Below are positions 47,293 through 56,495 of a DNA stretch of 64,000 bases, in pieces. This DNA comes from ENR-C587 sp942493235. Lineage in GTDB: Bacteria > Bacteroidota > Ignavibacteria > Kapaibacteriales > UBA2268. Positions within the stretch are counted from its first letter, which is position 1, and each line of letters begins with the position of its first letter. The notes beneath the pieces were generated by a model. It searched no databases. It saw only the letters and a program-made list of their open reading frames with translations, and had not been told where the DNA came from. The translations under genes were made by a program, and so were the position numbers. The DNA is taken from the NCBI GenBank assembly GCA_942493235.1, contig OW818676.1, positions 3,906,001-3,970,000 of the forward strand. The letters are read 5' to 3'.

Positions 47293-48279
47293 TTATAGCC
47301 ATTTATGTTCTCTATACCAGTCTGCAGTCAATTTCATGCCATCTTCTAAGCTTACTTTCTGCCTATAACCGAAATCTTTTTTTGCACGTTCTACTGAGCA
47401 AATCCAATTTTCTTGAATGAAATCAATTCCTTTTTCATAGTTAAATACCGGCGGATTCTTCATAAATTTCCCAAAGAAACCGCTTATTCCCGCAATAGCT
47501 AATACTAAAAAGTGAGGAATTCTAATCGGAATAAAGAAATTTTTGCCTAAAGCATCTTTCATAATTGGCATTACTTGTCCCCAAGAATATATTTCTTCAG
47601 AAGAAACAAAATAAGCTTTTCCGACAGTATTATCAGATTCGGCAGCTTCGATAATTCCGCGAGCTAAATCGTAGGAATGGATTAAGCTTACATGTTGCGG
47701 TTTAAATCCGATAAGAGTTCCGATACCCATATTTACAGCTTTAAATATTCCGAGAATATCTTCATCACGGGGACCATATACTGCCGGCGGGCGAACAATA
47801 GTAATAGGGAATTTATCCATATATTTAGCGACTTCGTCTTCACCTGCTTTTTTACTTTTGCCGTAACTTGTAATCGGATTAAGCGGCATGTCTTCAGCAG
47901 TAGGTTTATCAAAAGATTCTGCCGGACCGTGAACCGTTTGGCTTGAGCAATGTAAATATCTTTTTATATTGGGGTTGGCTTCTTCAATTGCTTTTAAAAT
48001 ATTTAAAGTGCCGTCTCGATTTACTTTTAAAAATGTATCGTAATCTTTTGCTGCAGTAAGCCCGGCAATATGATATACGTAGTCAACGCCTTTTACTGCT
48101 TCTTTTAAAGCATTTAAATCTGACAATCCGGCTTCGACTAATTCTATTGGCTTATCTTTGAGCCATCTTAAATTACTTGTTTTGCGAACTGTACAACGAA
48201 CTTGGTAGCCACGCTCCAATAAATAATCTACTATTTGACTTCCGATAAATCCGGTTGCACCGGTAACTAATGCTTTCAT
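47293..48279 (-). CDS. NAD-dependent epimerase/dehydratase (extended SDR)
   Basis: 328 residues. The NAD-binding motif is VTGATGFIGSQIVDYLLERG. The active-site YxxxK is in ITSYGKSKKAGEDE, with the Ser in CSSQTVHGP. GVDYVYHIAGLTAA is the typical second strand. Many such proteins act on nucleotide sugars or hydroxysteroid-like substrates, so the substrate is not clear; the closest look is the dihydroflavonol-reductase/3-beta-HSD branch. It is 33 bases behind rodA, which may place it in an operon. Confidence 0.88.
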   Translation of the reverse strand: MKALVTGATGFIGSQIVDYLLERGYQVRCTVRKTSNLRWLKDKPIELVEAGLSDLNALKEAVKGVDYVYHIAGLTAAKDYDTFLKVNRDGTLNILKAIEEANPNIKRYLHCSSQTVHGPAESFDKPTAEDMPLNPITSYGKSKKAGEDEVAKYMDKFPITIVRPPAVYGPRDEDILGIFKAVNMGIGTLIGFKPQHVSLIHSYDLARGIIEAAESDNTVGKAYFVSSEEIYSWGQVMPIMKDALGKNFFIPIRIPHFLVLAIAGISGFFGKFMKNPPVFNYEKGIDFIQENWICSVERAKKDFGYRQKVSLEDGMKLTADWYREHKWL

Positions 48280-48312
48280 TGTATTTCTTTTTCTTAAAAA
48301 TTATATTTTTAC

Positions 48313-49572
48313 TTATGTATTATAAATTCTCATTTTATGAGTTCTAAACGCATTGAGTAGTAAACCCACTAATGCCATATTAACAATAAGCGATGAACCG
48401 CCGGCACTTAGAAATGGTAGCGGGATACCCATCACAGGCATCATTCCGATAGCCATGCCGATATTAATCACACTATGGTAGAGAAATATAGTCGAGACTC
48501 CAATTGCTATTATGCTCATAAATGGGCTCGCTACTTCGTTTGCGATTTTAATTCCTCTGTAAATTAGCCCTGCTAATAGAATTATTACAGCAGTACCACC
48601 GAGAAAACCGAATTCTTCTGTCGGCACACAGAAAATAAAATCTGTCCATTGCTTAGGTATATATCTTAATTGTGTTTGAGTTCCCTGCAGAAATCCTTTG
48701 CCGGTAATACCACCGCTACCTACGGCTAAAATTGATTGAATTACGTTATAACCTTTGCCGCGAGGGTCGCTGCCGGGATTAAGAAATGTTTCGATACGTC
48801 CCTGCTGGTGCGGAGCAAGATTGTTAACTATTATTGGGCTGAAATACCCGATAGCGACAATTACTCCGATTGATACAACGGTAACGAAAATACTTTTTTT
48901 AAATAAAGAGGCAATAATCGAATATATAGTTACCGATATGATAAAATACACTGTTCCCAAAAAAGAAAATATAATAATAATAGGCATGCTTACTAAAGAA
49001 TATAGGGTATATACATCAAAACCCGACCATAATAATATACCTAATACTAAAGCTCCAAGCACTGACGCGGAGCCTATATCGGGTTCTAAACCAATTAAAA
49101 GCATTGGAAGAGCTGCATAACCAATTACAATGCCGAGGTCTCTAATAGTTTTAATATCCGTACCCTTTTTAGATAAGTGATTTGCAATCATCAGCAGAGT
49201 TGAGAATTTAGCAAATTCAGATGGCTGAAGTGTAAAGCCACCCAACTCTATCCAACCCTTTGTACCGTAAATTTCTTTACCAAAGGGAAAAACTAATAGA
49301 AGCAGAATCAAAGTAATGCCATATATTGGTAACGAGTTAATATAAATCCAGCGTTCAGGGACAAACATAAGTATAAACATTGCTGATGCACCGACTGCGG
49401 AGTATGTAAGCTGTTTGTAAAAATAAACATTCATTCCGGAGTCAAAAGTAGCACTATAGATGGAAATCAATCCGGCTCCGACTAATAATACCGTTACTAA
49501 AAATGTCGCCCAATCAAAGAAATCTCTTGCTTGCTTTTCTACTGCTAATTTGATATATTGCTGTTTAGCCAT
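48313..49572 (-). CDS. rodA: Rod shape-determining protein RodA (SEDS peptidoglycan polymerase)
   Basis: 419 residues with ten predicted transmembrane helices. SEDS-family features include KGWIELGGFTLQPSEFAKFS, EPDIGSASVLGALVLGILLW, QILA-like SVGSGG (here VGSGGITGKGFLQGTQTQLRY given in parts: VGSGGITGKGF and QGTQTQLRY), and IPKQWTDFIFCVPTEEFGFL. This pattern with PTEEFGFLGG is RodA/FtsW-specific, and the length favours RodA. It polymerises glycan strands for cell elongation with a class B PBP. No mreBCD or pbp2 gene is next to it in the window. Confidence 0.9.
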   Translation of the reverse strand: MAKQQYIKLAVEKQARDFFDWATFLVTVLLVGAGLISIYSATFDSGMNVYFYKQLTYSAVGASAMFILMFVPERWIYINSLPIYGITLILLLLVFPFGKEIYGTKGWIELGGFTLQPSEFAKFSTLLMIANHLSKKGTDIKTIRDLGIVIGYAALPMLLIGLEPDIGSASVLGALVLGILLWSGFDVYTLYSLVSMPIIIIFSFLGTVYFIISVTIYSIIASLFKKSIFVTVVSIGVIVAIGYFSPIIVNNLAPHQQGRIETFLNPGSDPRGKGYNVIQSILAVGSGGITGKGFLQGTQTQLRYIPKQWTDFIFCVPTEEFGFLGGTAVIILLAGLIYRGIKIANEVASPFMSIIAIGVSTIFLYHSVINIGMAIGMMPVMGIPLPFLSAGGSSLIVNMALVGLLLNAFRTHKMRIYNT

Positions 49573-49753
49573 TTCAATTTATTGTTTTTGTATTTGGATT
49601 ATTTAATATACTAAATGTCGCACATTTAATATCAATTATTTGACGTTTTATTATAAATCTTGTTGCTTATAAATCAATATTTTTCATATTTCATAAAATA
49701 ATATTTCAAATAAGAAAGTTTCTAATCAAAAATAGTATTATTCAATTCTGATC

Positions 49754-49829
49754 AATAAGTATAAAGATAAATAAGTATAAAGATAAATAAGTATAAAGAT
49801 AAATAAGTATAAAGATAAATAAGTATAAA
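49754..49829. repeat. 16 bp tandem repeat next to tRNA-Thr
   Basis: AATAAGTATAAAGATA is repeated four times exactly, with a partial fifth unit, between rodA and the tRNA-Thr terminator. A 16-base unit is not in codon phase. Confidence 0.9.
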
Positions 49830-49830
49830 C

Positions 49831-49864
49831 AAAAAAAGCCCCGAAGTTAAATACGGAGCTTTTT
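49831..49864 (-). terminator. Rho-independent terminator of tRNA-Thr
   Basis: On the minus strand AGCTCCG and CGGGGCT form a stem with one G-T pair, followed by TTTTTTT. It lies just beyond the 3' end of the tRNA gene. Confidence 0.8.
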
Positions 49865-49867
49865 GAG

Positions 49868-49940
49868 AGCCACTTGTCGGACTCGAACCAACGACCTGCT
49901 GATTACAAATCAGCTGCTCTACCAACTGAGCTAAAGTGGC
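49868..49940 (-). tRNA. tRNA-Thr (anticodon UGU)
   Basis: On the minus strand, GCCACTT pairs with AAGTGGC in the acceptor stem. The anticodon stem GCTGA/TCAGC encloses the loop TTTGTAA, giving TGT, and the T arm contains GGTTCGAGTCC. The gene is 73 bases without CCA. The discriminator is T (U). Confidence 0.97.
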
Positions 49941-50078
49941 TTTGTTGTCAATTCTTCAATTAAGAAGAATTCAAATTTAATACTTTTTTCTGATATACGC
50001 AAATATTTTTTTTATTTTTATTAAAATAATTTTTCATAGAATACCGTAATCAGCCAAGATAGCTATAATATCAATAAG

Positions 50079-51659
50079 TTAAAATTGCTTCCTACACATA
50101 ATTTGATAGTTACCATACTGCTCAATAAGCTCATATTTGTCTCTGATAAATTTATCTAAAAGCATTACATTAGAGCTGACAGCCGATTTATTTGGCTCTA
50201 AGCTGAAATTATTAAGCACGATAATTATGTATTCGGTATTATTTCTGACTAATGTATTGATAATTTCTGTCTGAACCGGCAATTCGGTAGCAACTCCCGG
50301 ATGCAGCTCATGATATTTAACCGCAGGCATTCTATCGCTTAAGTGATAGAGCATAATGTCGTTTAATAATATTCTATCGTGAAATTCATTGCAAACAAAT
50401 ATTCTATCGCCTTTTTTTGTGTGTGATTTAATATATTCAACTGTCTTTGAATATGCTTTCTGCCAATCGGCTTTAACTGAAATATTCGATGCTTTGTCAA
50501 TATTTAAATATTCAAGCCCGCCAATATTAAATGACTTTGTAATATTTGATATTTTAATTATTATCGGAGGGACTGTAAGAATAAAGCAAATTAAAAACAA
50601 AGCAATGTTTCTTTTTCTTTTTGATAAACTACTTATTATGAAGGGGATAAGAATAGTTCCGCACATTAATGCCGGCAAAATATGTTCAAAATCAGTTCTT
50701 ACCGCTGATTGATTTAGTAACATAAAGGCTGCACATAAAATAGTTATAATCTTGGAATTGATTGCTATCGAATCAGCAAGCTTCACTTCTTTTCGCTTAT
50801 AAATATAGTATATACTTGAAATGATAAATAAATAAGGAATATAATAAAATAGCACATCTTTCCACTGACTAAACAGATAAGAAAATGAAAATATGTCTTT
50901 AATTGAATTTATATTAGCAAATGCAATTGGCAGCCCCGTTGCTCGGTAATCTCTGAAGACAGTAGCAGGCACTACTATTAATTGATTCCATATATTATTT
51001 AAGCCGGATAAAGACATTATATATAAGTATATAATTGTAGAGAGCAATACTAAAGCTGAATAGAATACAAATAAGTAATTAACTATTTTTGATTTGAATA
51101 ATTGATAATTGACAATAAAATAAATAATTGAAATTACACTGATATATAAAGCAAAATCATGCCTGAAAAATACTGTTAATGCTCCGGATATACCTGCATT
51201 CATCAGAAAACGTCTATCTAAATGCGTTGTAAATCTAATTATATAATATAAAAAGATGAAAAAGAAAAACAATCCGAATAAAATTCCTCTACCGGAGTAA
51301 TTAACCATAGCTCCCAATAAAATTACTATAGCGGCAGGGATATAAGTTAATTTTCCAGAATATAACAATTGACTTATTTTGTATATTGTATAAGCTATCC
51401 CGATATAGATAATTGCAGATACAATTCTGACAAGTATTATACTTGACCCGAAAAGATTAAAAAAGCCTGACCAAAAGAAATACTGTCCCGGAGCATATAA
51501 TGTCCAAAAATCCCTGTAGGGCATTTCTCCGTTTAATAGGCGGTCAGCCCCAACTAAAGGAATTGCTTCGTCATAAATATTCAGATTGTAGTTTATCCCG
51601 AGCAAAAGAAAAACCAGTCCGAGAGAAAAAAACAATATAAGCTTATAGTTAATTTTCAT
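50079..51659 (-). CDS. Membrane glycosyltransferase, GT39/ArnT-like
   Basis: 526 residues from the ATG at 51659 (MKINYKLILFFSLG); a TTG two codons upstream is in frame. There are about ten hydrophobic helices. The first loop holds NLNIYDEAIPLVGADRLLNG and EMPYRDFWTLYAPGQYFFWS, the conserved DE and PYRDF...P pattern of dolichyl- or undecaprenyl-phosphate sugar transferases. The C-terminal soluble part (ILLNDIMLYHLSDRMPAVKY) is typical. Such enzymes add sugars to lipids or proteins on the periplasmic side. The acceptor is unknown. Confidence 0.78.
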   Translation of the reverse strand: MKINYKLILFFSLGLVFLLLGINYNLNIYDEAIPLVGADRLLNGEMPYRDFWTLYAPGQYFFWSGFFNLFGSSIILVRIVSAIIYIGIAYTIYKISQLLYSGKLTYIPAAIVILLGAMVNYSGRGILFGLFFFFIFLYYIIRFTTHLDRRFLMNAGISGALTVFFRHDFALYISVISIIYFIVNYQLFKSKIVNYLFVFYSALVLLSTIIYLYIMSLSGLNNIWNQLIVVPATVFRDYRATGLPIAFANINSIKDIFSFSYLFSQWKDVLFYYIPYLFIISSIYYIYKRKEVKLADSIAINSKIITILCAAFMLLNQSAVRTDFEHILPALMCGTILIPFIISSLSKRKRNIALFLICFILTVPPIIIKISNITKSFNIGGLEYLNIDKASNISVKADWQKAYSKTVEYIKSHTKKGDRIFVCNEFHDRILLNDIMLYHLSDRMPAVKYHELHPGVATELPVQTEIINTLVRNNTEYIIIVLNNFSLEPNKSAVSSNVMLLDKFIRDKYELIEQYGNYQIMCRKQF

Positions 51660-51981
51660 TTTCAATAACCAAAAGAAGTAAACTCAAAAATAACAAATTC
51701 TAATTAAATATCTAAGCAATATCATATCCAATTTGAAATTATTAATATGACATCTACACATAGCTTACGATGCGGTGTAAAAACTATATTTAAATAATTT
51801 CTGTATAATAAAGTATATAAAACATTTTAAAATAATATTTGGAAATATCTTTGATTTTTCGTAAGTTGCGTAACTACATTGTATCCTAAATACTATATGA
51901 CAAAAAAATCGGACGCAATGTAGTGTTTATCGCAATTTACAGATGTTTCACAATTTTACATTTTTTTGGAGTAATATTATA
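51660..51981. other. Promoter region of rpsA
   Basis: No gene apart from the two flanking divergent starts. It must contain the promoters of rpsA (+) and of the GT39-like gene (-). The motif GCGGTGTAAAAACTATA near 51772 resembles the ends of the MITE-like elements and may be a remnant. Confidence 0.4.
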
Positions 51982-54009
51982 ATGACCGAAGGTGTCTCAA
52001 TTGCGGCTGAAACTATAGCCGAATCGGAAAAAAATTTAATGAACAACATTCAACCAAGCAGACCATCAATAGACTACTCTCTTGATAGAGTTACAAGCCT
52101 ATTAGAATCAGGATTTGCAAATTTGGATCTGGACGATGATGCGTTTTTAGCATTAACCGACAAAAGCATTACCAAAATCAAAGAAGATGAATTGGTATCC
52201 GGTAAAATCGTATTTATCACTAAGGACGAAGTCCATGTAGATATAGGATTCAAATCAGTTGGCGTAGTGCCAAGAGCCGAATTGCTTAATGCAGAAACTC
52301 TTGCAGTCGGCGACAAAATAGACGTATTTATCGAAAAAATTGAAGACCCTAACGGTAAATTACTCCTATCACGCCGCAGAGCTGACTTTATGCGTATTTG
52401 GGAAGATATTCTCAAATTATACGAAAAACAAGAAATTATTCAAGTTCGCATCTTAAGAAGAATCAAAGGCGGTATGGTGGTTGACTTACTTGGTATTGAA
52501 GCTTTCTTACCGGGTTCTCAAATCGACGTTCGCCCTGTTCGTGATTTCGATGCATGGGTAGCTAAAACTATCGACGTTCGCGTAGTGAAAGTTAATCACC
52601 CGAGCGAAAACGTAGTAGTAAGCCATAAAGTTCTTCTTGAAGAGCAATTAACCGAGCAACGTTCGGCTATCATCGGTAAGTTAGAAAAAGGCTTAGTACT
52701 TGAGGGTACTGTTAAAGCTATCTCTGACTTCGGTGTGTTCGTTGACTTAGGCGGTGTTGATGGATTAGTTCACATTACTGACCTATCATGGGGCAGAGTA
52801 ACTCATCCAAGTGAAATAGTAAAATTAGACCAGATTGTTAAAGTTGTAGTTCTTGACTTCGATGCTGATAAGAAACGTATTTCTCTCGGCATGAAGCAAT
52901 TAACTCCACATCCATGGGATACAATCGGTGAAAAATATGAAAAAGGTACAAAAGTTAGCGGTAAAGTCGTCAGCTTGACTGATTACGGTGCATTTATCGA
53001 AATCGAAAAAGGCATTGAGGGCTTAATCCACATCAGTGAAATGAGCTGGACTCAACACGTTAAACATCCTTCACAAATCGTTTCTATGGGTCAAATAGTT
53101 GACGCAGTTGTTCTTAATATCGATAAAGAAGTTAAAAAACTTGCTCTCGGTATGAAACAGCTTGAGCCGGACCCATGGGCAGACTTAATGCAGAAATATC
53201 CTGAAGGGTCTAAACATAAAGGTATCGTTAGAAATCTAACTAACTTCGGCGTATTCGTTGAGTTAGAGCCGGGCGTTGATGGCTTGGTTCACATTTCTGA
53301 CTTATCATGGACTAAGAAAATCCGTCATCCGGGCGAATTCTTGAAAAAAGGCGAGACTATCGACGTTGTCGTTTTAAGTATCGACCCTGAACAAAGAAGA
53401 ATCGCTCTGGGACATAAACAAATTAAAGATAATCCTTGGGATTACTTCGAAAGTAAATACCAAATTGGTGCTGAAACCGAAGCTAAAATCGAAAGAATTA
53501 TCGAAAAAGGCGTTATCGTTGAATTGCCTGACGGCGTTGATGGTTTCGTTCCTGTTTCTCAACTTTCATTTGCTCCTGTTAAAAACATCAGTGAATTCTT
53601 TAAAATCGGCGATGTACTACCATTAAAAGTAGTTGAATTTGACAAAGAAGCTAAGAAAATCGTTCTTTCTGCCGTTGAATGCTTACGCGGCAAAGATAAA
53701 GATGTTATAGATACATATAACTTAGCTCATCCGGTTCCTAATTCAGACAAAGCCGCTTACGATCCGAACTTAGATCTTCCTATCGAAGAAGATACTAACT
53801 ACGACCTGACTGAATACACTATTTCTCCTTACGAGAAATCAAAGATGGACAAAGGTAGCAGAGGTCATAGAGAAGAAGCTCCGGTAGTTGAAGCTACTCC
53901 TGTAGTTGAAGCTCCGGCTGTAGCTGAAGAAGCACCGGTAGCTGAAGAAGCACCGGTAGCTGAAGAAGCTCCTGCAACTGAAGCTCCGGCAGAAGAAGCA
54001 CAAGCATAA
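51982..54009 (+). CDS. rpsA: 30S ribosomal protein S1
   Basis: 675 residues from the ATG at 51982, preceded by TTTTTTGGAGTAATATTATA (GGAG, good spacing). An ATG at 51943 is in frame but has no support. Six S1 (OB-fold) domains can be counted, the third to fifth with the typical ISDFGVFVDLGGVDGLVHIT pattern. S1 helps load mRNA on the 30S subunit. The C-terminal tail is Ala/Glu/Pro-rich (EEAPVAEEAPVAEEAPATEA) and ends EAPAEEAQA. The last codons, in slightly altered form, are repeated at 56643-56672. It is followed by a terminator and the accessory island. Confidence 0.96.
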   Translation: MTEGVSIAAETIAESEKNLMNNIQPSRPSIDYSLDRVTSLLESGFANLDLDDDAFLALTDKSITKIKEDELVSGKIVFITKDEVHVDIGFKSVGVVPRAELLNAETLAVGDKIDVFIEKIEDPNGKLLLSRRRADFMRIWEDILKLYEKQEIIQVRILRRIKGGMVVDLLGIEAFLPGSQIDVRPVRDFDAWVAKTIDVRVVKVNHPSENVVVSHKVLLEEQLTEQRSAIIGKLEKGLVLEGTVKAISDFGVFVDLGGVDGLVHITDLSWGRVTHPSEIVKLDQIVKVVVLDFDADKKRISLGMKQLTPHPWDTIGEKYEKGTKVSGKVVSLTDYGAFIEIEKGIEGLIHISEMSWTQHVKHPSQIVSMGQIVDAVVLNIDKEVKKLALGMKQLEPDPWADLMQKYPEGSKHKGIVRNLTNFGVFVELEPGVDGLVHISDLSWTKKIRHPGEFLKKGETIDVVVLSIDPEQRRIALGHKQIKDNPWDYFESKYQIGAETEAKIERIIEKGVIVELPDGVDGFVPVSQLSFAPVKNISEFFKIGDVLPLKVVEFDKEAKKIVLSAVECLRGKDKDVIDTYNLAHPVPNSDKAAYDPNLDLPIEEDTNYDLTEYTISPYEKSKMDKGSRGHREEAPVVEATPVVEAPAVAEEAPVAEEAPVAEEAPATEAPAEEAQA

Positions 54010-54036
54010 TCCAAACAGATTATAGATATAAAAAAG

Positions 54037-54066
54037 GCGATTCTTTAATTAGAGTCGCTTTTTTTT
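54037..54066 (+). terminator. Rho-independent terminator of rpsA
   Basis: GCGATTCT and AGAGTCGC (one G-T pair) around TTAATT, followed by eight T. A near-identical copy lies at 63108-63137. Confidence 0.9.
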
Positions 54067-54283
54067 GTGGGTGGTGTATATTAAATAAATTTTGATAAGA
54101 TAATAATATTTTGTATTTTAGTAATTGCTTGTGTTATTTTTTGAAACTTAGCAAAAATTTCAGTTTATATTTTAGATGATTCGTTATAATTACGAATATT
54201 GTGGATTTTACGAAACAGCAAAAAATGTTCTTCATTCATACGCTATACTCCATATTTATGTTGGTTATACGAATATACTTAAA

Positions 54284-54354
54284 ATAAACGATTGGACTAT
54301 TGAATTATTTTCCTATTTTAGTGTGCATTAATTGAGAGTTCGTAAATAAATGAG
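54284..54354 (+). repeat. Island leader repeat L1 with core
   Basis: ATAAACGATTGGACTATTG, then AT-rich DNA, ending in ATTGAGAGTTCGTAAATAAA followed by TGAG. It aligns with L3 to L5 over about 55 bases and ends at the same TGAG. The cargo sequence diverges right behind it. Confidence 0.75.
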
Positions 54355-54394
54355 TTACAGTGCATTAAAAAAATCTCGCAACAATTAGATAAAT

Positions 54395-55351
54395 ATGTCA
54401 ATACCAACCAAATTAACTGAAATACAAAAAGAGAGACTCGGACGATTAGAGCCTCAATTGAAACTTGCAGTTGCTGAAAAGGATTTTGACACTGCAAAGC
54501 TCATTGTTTCAGACATACAAGACTTCTTAAGACCAACAGGACATTTAAATCGACTAGTTCAAGTTAAAAACTGGTTGTTTGAACTTGCAATTGAAATTGG
54601 AGAATATGATTATGCCGAACGTGGATTTATTGGCAATAGACAGCTTGTAAATAAGAATACTCGTTTGTATCTGGAGGCGACAACTCTTCTTGCAATATGT
54701 TATTTAAGAAAAAATGATTATGAGAAAGCTAAACCCTTTATTCAAGAGGTGCTTAAAAATGAAAAGATAATTAAATCGGAAAGGACTCGCCGAGATTTTC
54801 ATCATGCAATTATTAATAGATTTGATGAAGAAGTCGCATTGTTTTCGCTGAAGATTGAAAAGAATGAACCACTTGATTTAGATGAAATTCAAAGAGAAGC
54901 AGGAATGATTATGTCTTCTAATTCTGAAGATGATATCTATTTGATATTAGGAAAGGCACTACCAAAACAAACCAAAGATATTTTATTTCAAATTGACGAT
55001 TTTTCCAAAAATCAATTGTCATCTGCAGAGAGAAAGATGCTTCCTTCTCCAAAAGATATGATTAAAGATGAAGTAGCAGGAAAAACTGTTTTTCAATCAT
55101 TAAAAAGAGTTATTTATAATTCATTATGTGACCCTAAAAGTGAGGTATATCAGGCATGGTTTAAGAATGGACTTGGAGTTGTACTTGACAAGAAATATAT
55201 CACAAGTGCTATTGTAGCATCACTAACTGGATTAGGAATTGGATTTAAGGCTTTGGCAATTTCAGGTGTTGCATTAGTACTTAGATTCGGATTAGATGTA
55301 TATTGTGAACATTATAAGCCTACAGGGATAATGGAGGTAAGAACAAAATAA
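54395..55351 (+). CDS. Unknown protein with TPR-like N-terminus and C-terminal hydrophobic segment
   Basis: 318 residues, no recognised family. The N-terminal 150 residues are helical with a TPR-like look (LEATTLLAICYLRKNDYEKA, KPFIQEVLKNEK). A charged middle follows. The C-terminus has a hydrophobic stretch (YITSAIVASLTGLGIGFKAL, AISGVALVLRFGLDVY), which could be a membrane segment or a hydrophobic core, and ends HYKPTGIMEVRTK. Its start follows the leader by about 40 bases, with weak ribosome-binding signal. It is the first cargo of the rpsA island, ended directly by the attC-like site, so the site begins within its stop region. Confidence 0.65.
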   Translation: MSIPTKLTEIQKERLGRLEPQLKLAVAEKDFDTAKLIVSDIQDFLRPTGHLNRLVQVKNWLFELAIEIGEYDYAERGFIGNRQLVNKNTRLYLEATTLLAICYLRKNDYEKAKPFIQEVLKNEKIIKSERTRRDFHHAIINRFDEEVALFSLKIEKNEPLDLDEIQREAGMIMSSNSEDDIYLILGKALPKQTKDILFQIDDFSKNQLSSAERKMLPSPKDMIKDEVAGKTVFQSLKRVIYNSLCDPKSEVYQAWFKNGLGVVLDKKYITSAIVASLTGLGIGFKALAISGVALVLRFGLDVYCEHYKPTGIMEVRTK

Positions 55352-55358
55352 CGCACTG

Positions 55359-55485
55359 TAACACGCGGTATAAAAAATTGCCGGGACAGTAGGTTATTCA
55401 AGGGTTGTATCCCGCTCCAACTTTTGTGTAACTTGACAGGAGATTCGCCCGCAACCGGCAACATTTCATACCGCCACCGTTAGCG
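55359..55485. other. attC-like imperfect palindrome, site 1
   Basis: The 5' arm TAAC, GCGGTAT (55365-55371), TTGCCGG (55378-55384) pairs with the 3' arm CCGGCAA (55455-55461), ATACCGC (55468-55474), GTTA (55479-55482). The arms are offset by small bulges, as in integron attC sites. The boundary is GTTAGCG. The AAC and GTT triplets are conserved, but the rest of the RYYYAAC/GTTRRRY core boxes fits only in part. The middle is a roughly 70-base variable region. Confidence 0.55.
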
Positions 55486-55536
55486 GTCATGCTAAAAAAC
55501 TCGTCGCAAGTTGATAACAGTGTAATAATAAAAATC

Positions 55537-55761
55537 ATGAAGAAAGGTAAATACAATATTGAGGATATTAAGATTGGAAACCATGTTAGTTTTAAACGGA
55601 CTGGAATTGATGACTTTGATATGAACTGGACTGTTGTAGGATTTCTAAACGGTATGATTAAAGTCAAAATTCATGAAATGGGATTTAATGATGAACTTTA
55701 CATTGACATTGAAGATGTAAATTCGTTACACAATGTTAATGACACTAGATATACCGAATAG
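55537..55761 (+). CDS. Small unknown protein (74 residues)
   Basis: From the ATG at 55537 (MKKGKYNIEDIKIGNHVSFK) to TEstop. A longer frame opens at 55489 inside the attC-like site and is less credible. The sequence looks like a small beta-rich domain (VGFLNGMIKVKIHEMGFNDE). It lies 11 bases before the next gene on the same strand, probably one operon or cassette. I cannot name a family. Confidence 0.55.
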   Translation: MKKGKYNIEDIKIGNHVSFKRTGIDDFDMNWTVVGFLNGMIKVKIHEMGFNDELYIDIEDVNSLHNVNDTRYTE

Positions 55762-55772
55762 GAATTGAATAT

Positions 55773-56495
55773 ATGGCAAGGTCTTTCCAAATAGTTGAAG
55801 ATAAGGTCACAGAAACAGATTTCTTTATTGACAAGATTGAAGAATCAAGCTATAATTTTGGATTTGGTTATGCTAGATTTCTATTAAGTGCATTTTTATC
55901 CGCTTCGAGAAGTATTACGTTTTCAATAAAAGCTTCTATATCTGATATAGATGGTTTTGATAATTGGTATAAGACTCATGAACAAAAACTGAAAAATAGT
56001 CCACTAGCTAAATACTTTTTAGAGGCGAGAAACTATTCCCAAAAGGTTGGATATTATCCATTGACTTCAGGGCGGACTTATACTGATAAGGACGGTAGAA
56101 AACGCATTGCATATTACTTTGATGAAATTAGTGTGCCTGACAAAACGATTGTTCCTGAAACGGATGTCTTGACAGCCTGCAAAGATTATTTTATACTATT
56201 ATTAGAAGTTGTTTATGATTGTTATCAACAATTTGGAGCAATCATTGACCCTGACCAATATTTCACGGTTGATAATTTGAATAAAATTGGAAAATCAATT
56301 GATGATATTGAAGAAGAACTTGGATTTCCAAGAGGATGGACAAGTGCTAGTAATGCAAGTATTGAGGATAGAATTGAAATGATTCGTAAGCAATTTTCGA
56401 CAAATGCTGTCGATGAAATATTGATAAAGTATTTAGGTAAAAATAGATTTGGAGAAATAATAAAGCACGAACCGCCAACAACGGCTCATACGTAA
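55773..56495 (+). CDS. Unknown protein, possibly HEPN-like
   Basis: 240 residues, no clear family. The first part has the helical pattern FARFLLSAFLSASRSITFSI-like (seen as ARFLLSAFLSASRSITFSI), then DNWYKTHEQKLKNSPLAKYF, and LEARNYSQKVGYYP. A conserved RN in a helix after a W-Y helix recalls some HEPN-domain proteins, in which R-N-x4-H or R-x4-6-H is catalytic. Here the histidine is replaced, so nuclease activity is doubtful. The second half (FGAIIDPDQYFTVDNLNKIG) is not recognised. It forms a pair with the small gene upstream. A toxin-antitoxin role is only a guess. Confidence 0.5.
   Translation: MARSFQIVEDKVTETDFFIDKIEESSYNFGFGYARFLLSAFLSASRSITFSIKASISDIDGFDNWYKTHEQKLKNSPLAKYFLEARNYSQKVGYYPLTSGRTYTDKDGRKRIAYYFDEISVPDKTIVPETDVLTACKDYFILLLEVVYDCYQQFGAIIDPDQYFTVDNLNKIGKSIDDIEEELGFPRGWTSASNASIEDRIEMIRKQFSTNAVDEILIKYLGKNRFGEIIKHEPPTTAHT

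Larger units (their letters stand above)
54010..54394 (+). promoter_or_regulatory. rpsA 3' flank with island leader
   Basis: 385 bases without a gene. They contain the rpsA terminator, an AT-rich stretch with TTCATACGCTATACTCC and TTGGTTATACGA (similar to text near 63170-63200), and leader copy 1. The AT-rich stretch probably includes the promoter of the first cargo gene. No operator can be defined. Confidence 0.5.
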
